Positions 32,739 to 40,001 of a stretch of 40,001 bases of DNA are shown one piece after another. Position 1 is the first letter of the stretch, and the number at the start of each line of letters is the position of its first letter. The translations under genes and the position numbers were made by a program. Source of the stretch: Alphaproteobacteria bacterium (GTDB lineage Bacteria > Pseudomonadota > Alphaproteobacteria > Micavibrionales > Micavibrionaceae). Under the pieces are notes generated by a model, which was not told the DNA's origin, searched no databases, and saw only the letters and a program-made list of their open reading frames with translations. Where the stretch lies: positions 1-40,001 of the forward strand of contig JAJFGQ010000022.1 in assembly GCA_021776075.1 (NCBI GenBank), given 5' to 3'.

Positions 32739-34556
32739 CTACAGCTCTCCCCGTCTACGCGCCCGGCGTAGAAAACGGTCCGGTTGCAGCAGGCTTACCG
32801 TGTCCAATGACTGGCTTGCCGGACACCCCATTACCCTGTCTACCAGTGAATAAGCAGCGGCCAAAGAAGATACAAGACCATGCGAGCCATGCGCCGTCGA
32901 AACATAAAGCCCCGGAATATCTTTCTCTTCTCTCTTTTTCCATGCATTCCTGTCAGGCACCGGACCAACGACAGGGAAATGATCGTGCGAAACCGTCCGA
33001 AAAGCGGCACGCCCTCCTGTCACCTTCAAATCCTGCGCCAAACCCTCTATATTGTCCGCCAGACTATCCAGATTATGCCGATGACTGTCTTCACTGAGAT
33101 GGGTATCATTCTGCCATTTTTCAAACGTTGCGCCAATCACATGGGTTCCCTCCTGTGAAGGCGCTATATAACCACCATAGCAAATATTGCATTTAAGAGG
33201 CTCGGATAGCGCCGAAGACGCCACCGCGCTAACCTGCCCCCTGACCGTCGAAACAGGCAACCATGACAAGCAGGGGAAATTTTTAACTGCGGCACCGCAT
33301 GCGAATATCACGGCATCGAACGGCTCTGCATTCACCAGCCACCCTGAGTCAACGGCCTGCAAAGCGCTAACCTCCGTTTCCAGACGCAAATCCACACCCC
33401 CCGCATAAGCTTCACAAAGAAGACGCGGGGAGACACAACCGGAATCAGGCAGGAACAGAGCCTCCTGTCTTATCTCTATGCCGGCAACTTCCGAAGCTTT
33501 CTCTGCAGAGAAAAAATCCATATGGTCAGAAGGCCAGCCCCATGAGCTGAAAAGAGTCTTAAAACGCTTTTCCTTGTCTTCGGAATTGATCAAATGCAAA
33601 CTGCCGCATTGTACAAAATCAATGTCAGGCAGGGAGGAAAAAGCTCGTATGGTTTGCGCAAAACCCGCTGAATAAAAGTCGGATTCTGTAGAACGATGTG
33701 CAGAAAAACGGGGGTTATATAATCCCAGGTTATTGCCGGAAGCCGCTGCTGCCAGATGATCGCTTTTTTCGAATAAAACCGGATGAAGCCCCTGTTGCTT
33801 CAACACGTAAGCACAGGCTGTGCCTGCTAAACCACCACCTACAATAGCGATCCGCTTCGTTTCGTTTTCAAATCTTGGTGGGGCCAATTCTCCTGAGAAA
33901 ACACCGCAACTCATCTCTTTTTTCCGTCCGAAGCCCTTATTTTTTTCCACAGAAAAACCGGCTTCTTCCAAACCGCGCCGGACAGGTACTGCGACCGTGA
34001 ATGTCGAAACCGTAGCCTCACGCGCACTCAGCCGCGCCATATTTTCAAAGAGCGCCGTCGTCCACATCTGCGGGTTTTTTGAAGGCGCAAAGCCGTCCAG
34101 AAACCACGCATTTACGCCATGAGGCACGCTCAGTCGTGGCAGAGCCTCGTTTACATCGTCAAACACCAGCGTTAACCTGACGCGTTCTGACAAAACAATA
34201 CGATGAAAACCGGGAATACGGAGGGGATACAACGCCAGAAAACGCGCCAACCTGCCGTCCCATTCTTCCTCCCACGGTGACAGAGCCTCCCTGATCTCGT
34301 CTGCCGCAAGTGGGTAAAGCTCGAAAGAAACATAATCCAGTTGCGTATTTTCCGAAGCGGTCTCTTCAAACAATTTCCACGTCTCCAGAAAATTCAACCC
34401 CGTCCCAAAACCGGTTTCGGCAATCGCAAAACGATCCCGAGCCTGCCATGCCGCCGGTAAATTATTTCCTGCCAAAAAAACATGCCGTGCTTCCGCCGGT
34501 CCGTCCTCCGGTGAAAAATAAATATCATCAAACTGTTTTGAAAAGAGTCCTGTCAT
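32739..34556 (-). CDS. mnmC: Bifunctional tRNA wobble-uridine enzyme MnmC
   Basis: 605 residues. MnmC finishes mnm5s2U at tRNA position 34. The N-terminal methyltransferase (about 1-225) shows AETGFGTGLNFLETW (SAM site) and WFLDGFAPSKNPQMW. The C-terminal FAD oxidoreductase begins at about 235 with IAIVGGGLAGTACAYVL. I chose ATG 34556, preceded by GAAGGAAA; longer frames have no support and reach into the divergent promoter. It is slightly shorter than E. coli MnmC (668). It shares a 90-bp gap with the M3 peptidase gene. Confidence 0.95.
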   Translation of the reverse strand: MTGLFSKQFDDIYFSPEDGPAEARHVFLAGNNLPAAWQARDRFAIAETGFGTGLNFLETWKLFEETASENTQLDYVSFELYPLAADEIREALSPWEEEWDGRLARFLALYPLRIPGFHRIVLSERVRLTLVFDDVNEALPRLSVPHGVNAWFLDGFAPSKNPQMWTTALFENMARLSAREATVSTFTVAVPVRRGLEEAGFSVEKNKGFGRKKEMSCGVFSGELAPPRFENETKRIAIVGGGLAGTACAYVLKQQGLHPVLFEKSDHLAAAASGNNLGLYNPRFSAHRSTESDFYSAGFAQTIRAFSSLPDIDFVQCGSLHLINSEDKEKRFKTLFSSWGWPSDHMDFFSAEKASEVAGIEIRQEALFLPDSGCVSPRLLCEAYAGGVDLRLETEVSALQAVDSGWLVNAEPFDAVIFACGAAVKNFPCLSWLPVSTVRGQVSAVASSALSEPLKCNICYGGYIAPSQEGTHVIGATFEKWQNDTHLSEDSHRHNLDSLADNIEGLAQDLKVTGGRAAFRTVSHDHFPVVGPVPDRNAWKKREEKDIPGLYVSTAHGSHGLVSSLAAAYSLVDRVMGCPASQSLDTVSLLQPDRFLRRARRRGEL

Positions 34557-34575
34557 TTTCCTTCTATAACACAAC

Positions 34576-34603
34576 TTGACATAAAGACCATTCCTTTTAT
34601 AGA
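34576..34603 (+). promoter_or_regulatory. Promoter for the M3 peptidase operon
   Basis: TTGACA (34576-34581), 16-bp spacer, TATAGA (34598-34603). Good agreement with the sigma-70 consensus, 43 bp before the ATG at 34647, whose ribosome site is AGGAGA. Confidence 0.65.
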
Positions 34604-34646
34604 ATGTCCTCATTGTAAAAATTATAAAAGAATTCAGGAGATTTTC

Positions 34647-36767
34647 ATGTCTGACAATCCACTCATCAACGTGCCGCAGCAACCCTTTAACGCGCCGCCA
34701 CTGGGATATACAAAACCGGAGCACATAGAACCAGCCGTTGATCTGGCGCTGTCCAAAGCCAGAAAAGACATTGAGGATATCGTTAATAATCCCGATACAC
34801 CGACATTTACCAATACAATTCATGCCCTCGCTTTCGCTGGTGAAGACCTTGGTCGGGCGCTCACTCCGTACGGTGAAATGACCAGCGCTATAAACACACT
34901 GGACATACAGGGCGTAACCGATGCCATACGGCCAAAATTAACGGCCTATGGAACGGAAGTCTCCTTAAATGAAGACCTGTTTAAGAAGATTAAAGCCGTT
35001 TACGATACAGAGGATCAGAATAACCTGTCCGTGGAAGAAAAAATCCTGCTGGAAAAGACATATAGCGGCTTTAAAAACAATGGCGCCTTGCTACAAGGTA
35101 CTGACAGGAAAACCTATGAAACATTGTCTCTGAAGCTTTCAAAACTGGGCACAGACTACAGCAATAATCTTGTTAACAGCGCGGCAAGCCTCAAAATTAT
35201 CATTGAAGAAAAAGACAAACACCGCCTCGATGGTATCCCTGAAGATATTATCAAAACCTATAAAGCCAATGCCGAAAAAGACCCGGCTGTCAGCAACGAT
35301 GCTTACGTCATTACCATGACACCGCCGCCTATAGATGTTTATGAATATGCGAAAGACCGTACTTTGCGCGAAGAAGCAAAACGCACCTATGACAAGGTCG
35401 GCAGCGCAACGCCTTATGATAACACGCAAAATGTTCTGGATATCCTGAAAGCAAGGCATGAAATGGCGCAGCTTCTTGGTTTTAAAAACCACGCAGACAA
35501 AACGATCCGCCCGGATACCCGCATGGCTGAAAATTACCAGACAGCCGTGGATTTCGTAGAAAAAAACAAGAAGGCCTATTTCCCCGTTGCCAAAAAATTC
35601 TTTAAAGAGCTTGCCGATTTTGCCCTTCAAAAAGATGGCATCACAGACCTTAAACCCTGGGATCGTCTCTATTACATTCGCCTGATGCGCGAAGACCAAA
35701 TTGGTTATAACCCGGAAGAGGTCCGTGACTATTTTGAACTGGAAAATGTTTTGCAGGGCCTGTTTGCTCATACAGAAAAGCTTTACGGCGTTAAGCTACA
35801 GGAAGCCGATGGAAAATATTCCAAAATGCACGAAGACGTCCGCACCTATGAAGTTCAGGATGCCAAAACCGGCGCCATCAAAGCGCTGTATTTCCTTGAC
35901 CCCTATGCCCGCGATTACAAAAAAGGCGGCGCATGGATGAGCGATATACGTAATGCCGGACTCCATGATGGTCAACAGGAAATTCCCATTGCCGGCAATT
36001 ACTGCAACTTCACAAAACCGGACGATGGCGACCCTAGCTTGCTCAAAGATTCTGACGTTCTGACTTTAGCTCACGAACTTGGTCATGCCTGCCACTGCAT
36101 GATGGGCGCAGGAACCTATCCGGGACTGACCGGGATCAACGTCCTCTGGGACTATGTTGAACTACCGTCACAAATCAATGAAAAATGGGCATTTCAACCC
36201 GAAGTGTTGGCCACATATGCGAATCATTATGATGATAAGAGCCCCATACCGCAGGACCTTATTGATAAACTGCAAAAACTGGATGTTTTTGACGCCAGAT
36301 GGCAGGGAATCCGGCAAAGCGAGATGGCGCTTCTTGATCTGACCCTGCATACAACCGATCCTGCCACCATTACGGACCTACAGGCTTTTCAAGACCAGCT
36401 CTGGGATTCCACGGAACTAATTGCCTGGGATGGACCACCTGCAGCACTGAGCTTTGGCCATATTTTTGCCGGTGGTTATTCTGCTGGTTATTATTCCTAC
36501 AAATGGGCAGATGCCTTGGTTGCCGATGTTTTTGAACAATTTGAGGAACAGGGACTTTATAATCCCGTGCTTTGTGAAGCCTTCGTAGAAAAAATGATAG
36601 AACCGGGCGGGACTCGTCCTCCCTCCGTGATGCATGAAGACTTCATGGAAGCCGTCGGTCAGGGCCGCCGCGGTCTGGACCCGGAAGCCATGTTCCGGCA
36701 GGAAGGGCTGCTTCCGAAAAAACAAAACAAGCAAGTTAAACAGAAAAAACCGGGGCTTAATCCCTAA
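34647..36767 (+). CDS. M3-family zinc oligopeptidase (first copy)
   Basis: 706 residues, near the length of oligopeptidase A and dipeptidyl carboxypeptidase (about 680). The zinc site is HELGH at 476-480 with Glu505 in WDYVELPSQ as third ligand. The preceding TLAHELGHACHCMM and the following FGHIFAGGYSAGYYSYKW are M3 hallmarks. No signal peptide, so it is cytoplasmic; it would break peptides from protein turnover. A paralogue follows three kilobases downstream, with a secreted protein gene between them in the same direction. A good promoter precedes it. Confidence 0.95.
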   Translation: MSDNPLINVPQQPFNAPPLGYTKPEHIEPAVDLALSKARKDIEDIVNNPDTPTFTNTIHALAFAGEDLGRALTPYGEMTSAINTLDIQGVTDAIRPKLTAYGTEVSLNEDLFKKIKAVYDTEDQNNLSVEEKILLEKTYSGFKNNGALLQGTDRKTYETLSLKLSKLGTDYSNNLVNSAASLKIIIEEKDKHRLDGIPEDIIKTYKANAEKDPAVSNDAYVITMTPPPIDVYEYAKDRTLREEAKRTYDKVGSATPYDNTQNVLDILKARHEMAQLLGFKNHADKTIRPDTRMAENYQTAVDFVEKNKKAYFPVAKKFFKELADFALQKDGITDLKPWDRLYYIRLMREDQIGYNPEEVRDYFELENVLQGLFAHTEKLYGVKLQEADGKYSKMHEDVRTYEVQDAKTGAIKALYFLDPYARDYKKGGAWMSDIRNAGLHDGQQEIPIAGNYCNFTKPDDGDPSLLKDSDVLTLAHELGHACHCMMGAGTYPGLTGINVLWDYVELPSQINEKWAFQPEVLATYANHYDDKSPIPQDLIDKLQKLDVFDARWQGIRQSEMALLDLTLHTTDPATITDLQAFQDQLWDSTELIAWDGPPAALSFGHIFAGGYSAGYYSYKWADALVADVFEQFEEQGLYNPVLCEAFVEKMIEPGGTRPPSVMHEDFMEAVGQGRRGLDPEAMFRQEGLLPKKQNKQVKQKKPGLNP

Positions 36768-36836
36768 AGACTCTTGACCCGTTTGCACAAGAATTAGACT
36801 ATGGGAGTCCCTCGCTGTTTAAAGGAGTCCATCATC

Positions 36837-37619
36837 ATGCGTTTTGTTTTTGCTGCCATCCTCTTATTAATACCTGTTCTGCTTGCTGCACCGCAGGCTC
36901 ATGCCGAAGAAACGGATTTCGTCATACGGGTTCTTGCCCGTGACGCGAAATTTATAGGAACATCCATGGGCGGCGCTCATGTTATGATTCGTGACAAGCG
37001 CACCGGCGACCTTCTGGTCGAAGGCATAACAAGTGGCACGACCGGGGATACGAAAAAAATTATGGCAGAAAACCATGATCGTGATGCCCTCCTGTCCGAT
37101 GACAAAAGCGCCAATTTTGGATTCTCACTGGATTTGTTCGAGCCAACACCCGTTACAATTTCAGCCACAGGCCCTCTGGCTCAGACTCAGTCGATGGGCC
37201 GCATTAGTGAAGATTACATTTTAATCCCGGGCAAGGATTACACCTCCGGGGACGGTATCGTTCTTGAACTCCCCGGTTTTGTCGTTGATATCATGTCACC
37301 ACCCGCAGGCCAGATAATCAAATTCGATCCCGAAGTCTCATTCAACATGGCTGTGAACATCGCTAAAATGTGCGGATGCCGTATAGAAAAAGACACCCCC
37401 TGGGACCCGGAACGCTATGAAGTAGAAGCCTATATATACAGAAACAACATTCTGGTAACCAATGCGCCTTTCCAATATTCCGGCAATCCCGGTATCTACA
37501 TTACAAAAGTCCTCGTTCCACAGGATGGCATATACCGGATGGTCGTTACGGCCTTTGACCCAAAAACCAGAGAAGCCGGTATGGATTCGACAACAATCAT
37601 TGTTAAGCCGGCGGAATAA
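36837..37619 (+). CDS. Unknown secreted protein between the M3 peptidases
   Basis: 260 residues from the ATG at 36837, which has AAAGGAG nine bases upstream; an ATG at 36801 would add 12 residues and damage the signal peptide. Signal peptide cleaved about AHA-EE (residue 20-21). The mature part looks beta-rich: FVIRVLARDAKFIGTSMGGA, then a Cys pair (CGC) near 180 and a C-terminal Ig-like segment (VLVPQDGIYRMVVTAFDP). I recognise no family. It is cotranscribed with two cytoplasmic peptidases, yet goes to the periplasm. Confidence 0.75.
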   Translation: MRFVFAAILLLIPVLLAAPQAHAEETDFVIRVLARDAKFIGTSMGGAHVMIRDKRTGDLLVEGITSGTTGDTKKIMAENHDRDALLSDDKSANFGFSLDLFEPTPVTISATGPLAQTQSMGRISEDYILIPGKDYTSGDGIVLELPGFVVDIMSPPAGQIIKFDPEVSFNMAVNIAKMCGCRIEKDTPWDPERYEVEAYIYRNNILVTNAPFQYSGNPGIYITKVLVPQDGIYRMVVTAFDPKTREAGMDSTTIIVKPAE

Positions 37620-37649
37620 AAACACTTACAAAGACAAAGGATTACCAAC

Positions 37650-39704
37650 ATGACGGACAACCCGTTATTACAAAGTTCAGCGCTGCCTAACCAAGCCCCG
37701 CCCTTTGATAAAATCAAGGAAGAGCATTATTTTCCGGCGATTGAAAAAGCTATTGAAGTCGCCCGGCACAATGTTGAGACCATCAAAAACGACCTTGCGG
37801 CCCCCGATTTTCAAAACACTATTATCGCGCTGGAGACGGCTTCAGAAATGCTGGGTACAGCCACATCTATTTTCTACAATCAGCTTTCTGCCGCGGGCAC
37901 AGACGCCCTCCATGAGCTAGCCGAAAAAATCGGCCCGCTAAATGCTGATTTCTCCAGTGATATTGTGCTGGATGAGGCCTTGTTTGCGCGGGTTAAAGCA
38001 GTCTATGACAACAAAAACAATCCTGATCTGACGGACGAGCAACAGATGCTACTGGACGATACCTATAAAGGCTTTGTTCGGGGCGGTGCCCTTCTGGACG
38101 ATGACAAAAAGGGACATCTGCGGGAGATCAACCAAAGCCTGTCTGTTCTGGGACCAACATTCATGAACAATGTTACAAAGTCTGGCGAACAATTTGAAAT
38201 GTTCGTCGACAATGAAAACGACCTGGCCGGACTGCCTGAAACCGCGCTTGCCGGTGCAAGGCAAGCCGCAGAAGAAAGAGAAAAGGGTCAGCAATGGCTC
38301 TTTACGCTTGATTTTCCCAGCTATTTCCCCTTCATACAATATGCCGACAATCGTGAATTGCGCGAAAAAATGTGGCGGGCCTTTAATTCTCGGGCTTTTG
38401 GTGATGAGTACGATAATAGTGAGACTATCCTTAAAATCGTATCCCTGCGCAACGAACGCGCACAGCTTCTAGGATATAAAAACCACGCTCAATTCGTTCT
38501 GGAACGCCGTATGGCTGAAACGCCGGAAGACGTTTTCTCTTTTCTTGAAGAATTAAAGAAAGCCTATAAACCGGCTGCCCAAAAAGACCTGATACAATTA
38601 CAGGAATTTGTTGATAAAGAAGGCGGGCCCAATCCCCTCAAGCCATGGGATGTTGGATATTACGGTGAAAAACTGAAACAGGAGCTTTATCATTTCTCCT
38701 CTGAAGATTTACGCCCCTATTTCCCCTTGAAAAATGTCCTGAAGGGCTGTTTTTCTCATTTTAGCAAATTATTCGGCTTGCGGTTTGAACCCAATGCTTC
38801 ATATCCGGTCTGGCATAAAGATGTGACCTCCTATGATTTATACAATGATTCAGACAACCGGTTTATCGGCACACTTTATGCTGACTTTTTCCCGCGCACA
38901 GGAAAGAAAGACGGCGCATGGAAAACAAGCTACCGTGATCAGGGTTTGTTTCACGGCAAAATAGAGCGCCCCGTCGTCGCCATTGTCTGCAACTTCACAA
39001 AACCGACAAAGGACACGCCGTCCCTTCTAACTCACGGCGAAGTCACCACGTTATTTCATGAAATGGGTCACGCCATACACGCCCTTCTCTCCGATGTTAC
39101 ATACCAATCCGTGGCAGGTACGAACGTTCTGTGGGATTTTGTAGAACTGCCGTCACAGCTTCAGGAAAACTGGGCTTATGAGAAGGAAACGCTGGATATG
39201 TTTGCCTCTCATTACAAAACCGGTGAAAAAATTCCGGCAGAACTGGTTCAAAAGCTCAATAACGCCAAAAACTTCATGGTGGGCTGGGGTGGTCTGCGTC
39301 AAACGAGCTTTTCCCTTCTGGATATGGCGTGGCATACCAATGACCCCGCTACCATTACCGATGTTGCCGCCTTTGAAGATGCGGAAACAGCCGATACATC
39401 CTTATTCCCGCGTCTGGCCGGACCCTTTTCCTGCTCCTTCAGCCATTTATTTGCAGGGGGCTATGCCGCTGGCTATTACAGCTACAAGTGGGCTGAAGTT
39501 CTGGATGCCGATGCCTTCGCCCTGTTTCAAGAAAAGGGGCTGTATGACAGCACAGCAGCAGAGGCCTATAAGCGCGAAATACTGACCAAAGGCGGCAGCA
39601 AGCATCCGCGTGACCTGTATAAAAACTTCCGGGGGCGCGATGCCGATCCTGATGCCCTTTTACGGCGGGAAGGTCTTCTGCAAACCACAGAAAAAGCGGC
39701 GTAA
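37650..39704 (+). CDS. M3-family zinc oligopeptidase (second copy)
   Basis: 684 residues. HEMGH at 470-474 and Glu499 in WDFVELPSQ complete the zinc site; HLFAGGYAAGYYSYKW is shared with the first copy. Colinear similarity begins at the N-terminus (TDNPLLQSS... against SDNPLINVP...), so the two are old tandem paralogues, not a recent duplication. AAAGGA precedes the ATG, 30 bp after the secreted-protein gene. Confidence 0.95.
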   Translation: MTDNPLLQSSALPNQAPPFDKIKEEHYFPAIEKAIEVARHNVETIKNDLAAPDFQNTIIALETASEMLGTATSIFYNQLSAAGTDALHELAEKIGPLNADFSSDIVLDEALFARVKAVYDNKNNPDLTDEQQMLLDDTYKGFVRGGALLDDDKKGHLREINQSLSVLGPTFMNNVTKSGEQFEMFVDNENDLAGLPETALAGARQAAEEREKGQQWLFTLDFPSYFPFIQYADNRELREKMWRAFNSRAFGDEYDNSETILKIVSLRNERAQLLGYKNHAQFVLERRMAETPEDVFSFLEELKKAYKPAAQKDLIQLQEFVDKEGGPNPLKPWDVGYYGEKLKQELYHFSSEDLRPYFPLKNVLKGCFSHFSKLFGLRFEPNASYPVWHKDVTSYDLYNDSDNRFIGTLYADFFPRTGKKDGAWKTSYRDQGLFHGKIERPVVAIVCNFTKPTKDTPSLLTHGEVTTLFHEMGHAIHALLSDVTYQSVAGTNVLWDFVELPSQLQENWAYEKETLDMFASHYKTGEKIPAELVQKLNNAKNFMVGWGGLRQTSFSLLDMAWHTNDPATITDVAAFEDAETADTSLFPRLAGPFSCSFSHLFAGGYAAGYYSYKWAEVLDADAFALFQEKGLYDSTAAEAYKREILTKGGSKHPRDLYKNFRGRDADPDALLRREGLLQTTEKAA

Positions 39705-39731
39705 CCAGCAAGAAACAACAGCCCACAAAGT

Positions 39732-39763
39732 GAAAACGCCCCGCCCGAAGGCGAAGCGTTTTC
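39732..39763. terminator. Terminator hairpin after the second M3 peptidase
   Basis: GAAAACGC (39732-39739) and GCGTTTTC (39756-39763) are perfect arms, with an inner GCC-CGAA-GGC. Between convergent genes, it may serve both directions. A second hairpin (CGGACCGG / CCGGTTCCG) lies at 39786-39808, nearer the minus-strand gene. Confidence 0.7.
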
Positions 39764-39815
39764 TGTGTGTGGGTCGTCTATTTATCGGACCGGGGGAAAC
39801 CGGTTCCGATTCTAT

Positions 39816-40001
39816 TTACCATGACGTAGCGTATTGGGGGGGAGGTTGGCGTAAACTAGCCAGATAAGTACGCCGCATTTCATGGTAATCCCGGTTTACC
39901 GTCACATACAGCTTCCATGAATCATGGAACTGCCGACGGATAAAAATTCCTTCATAGGCCCTGTAGACCTTTTCAATTTCGTCTGTCTCATTCTCGTAAT
40001 C
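39816..40001 (-). CDS. C-terminal end of an unknown minus-strand gene
   Basis: An open frame enters from the window edge and stops at TAA 39816-39818, giving 61 residues. They are charged and helical-looking (ENETDEIEKVYRAYEGIF; FHDSWKLYVTVNRDYHEMRR), ending in a Pro-rich tail (LRQPPPQYATSW). I recognise no family; the rest lies outside. Confidence 0.6.
   Translation of the reverse strand, partial: DYENETDEIEKVYRAYEGIFIRRQFHDSWKLYVTVNRDYHEMRRTYLASLRQPPPQYATSW

Noticed and set aside
34557-34823. N-terminal extension of MnmC
   Set aside because: No similarity to the family, and it covers a good promoter and the start of the divergent peptidase gene.
1-40001. CRISPR arrays, tRNA or rRNA genes, insertion sequences, prophage
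   Set aside because: No regularly spaced repeats, no cloverleaf or rRNA-like stretches and no transposase, integrase or phage proteins were seen on either strand.

Overview
The window looks like a chromosomal segment of a Gram-negative alphaproteobacterium with middling GC (around half by eye). Lipoproteins with lipoboxes, a Pal/CpoB pair, a DolP-like BON lipoprotein and an LpoA-like protein show an outer membrane. An M. tuberculosis-type AhpC, MnmC, TrhO and a Flp-type pilin would fit Micavibrio-like or related alphaproteobacterial lineages, but I cannot fix the genus from sequence alone. I see no rRNA, tRNA, CRISPR array, transposase or phage gene.

Layout. 1-2868 (minus): the N-terminal part of a very large FecR-domain, type-I-secretion-style adhesin, preceded by a cNMP-binding/EAL c-di-GMP phosphodiesterase. 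3003-5718 (minus): an ECF sigma factor translationally coupled to a membrane-anchored von Willebrand A protein. 5835-9579 (plus): dihydroorotase, a lone Flp pilin with its own terminator, then an overlapping pair of envelope-polysaccharide genes (WecA/MraY-type sugar-1-phosphate transferase and GT4 glycosyltransferase). 9569-16761: a small membrane protein, an AMIN-domain lipoprotein, a dicarboxylate/acidic amino acid symporter, trhO divergent from ahpC, an APH-family kinase, and two unknown proteins, one with an RTX-like segment. 16901-19777: an MscS channel divergent from an FkbM methyltransferase, then a TetR regulator with a perfect palindromic operator on its own promoter.

19778-20418 is the largest gene-free stretch; it holds the TetR promoter/operator, a long stem-loop, an intrinsic terminator with no gene in front of it, A-rich DNA and a promoter for a RimK-like ATP-grasp ligase. 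21448-28236 is an envelope-maintenance block: LpoA-like lipoprotein divergent from rsmI-yraN-BON lipoprotein (the E. coli yraLMNP neighbourhood), SirB1-family protein, a sortase-fold protein that has lost all three catalytic residues, then pal-cpoB. 28316-29323 is an unknown membrane protein with a zinc-protease motif.

29327-32177 (minus) is argG-argH. In front of argG sits what reads as a complete arginine attenuator: promoter, 40-codon leader peptide with four Arg codons in a six-codon stretch just before its stop, a small competing hairpin and an intrinsic terminator just before argG. I consider this the strongest candidate for a little-described system here. The window ends with mnmC, two tandem M3 metallopeptidase paralogues flanking a small secreted protein, a terminator hairpin, and the C-terminus of a further minus-strand gene.
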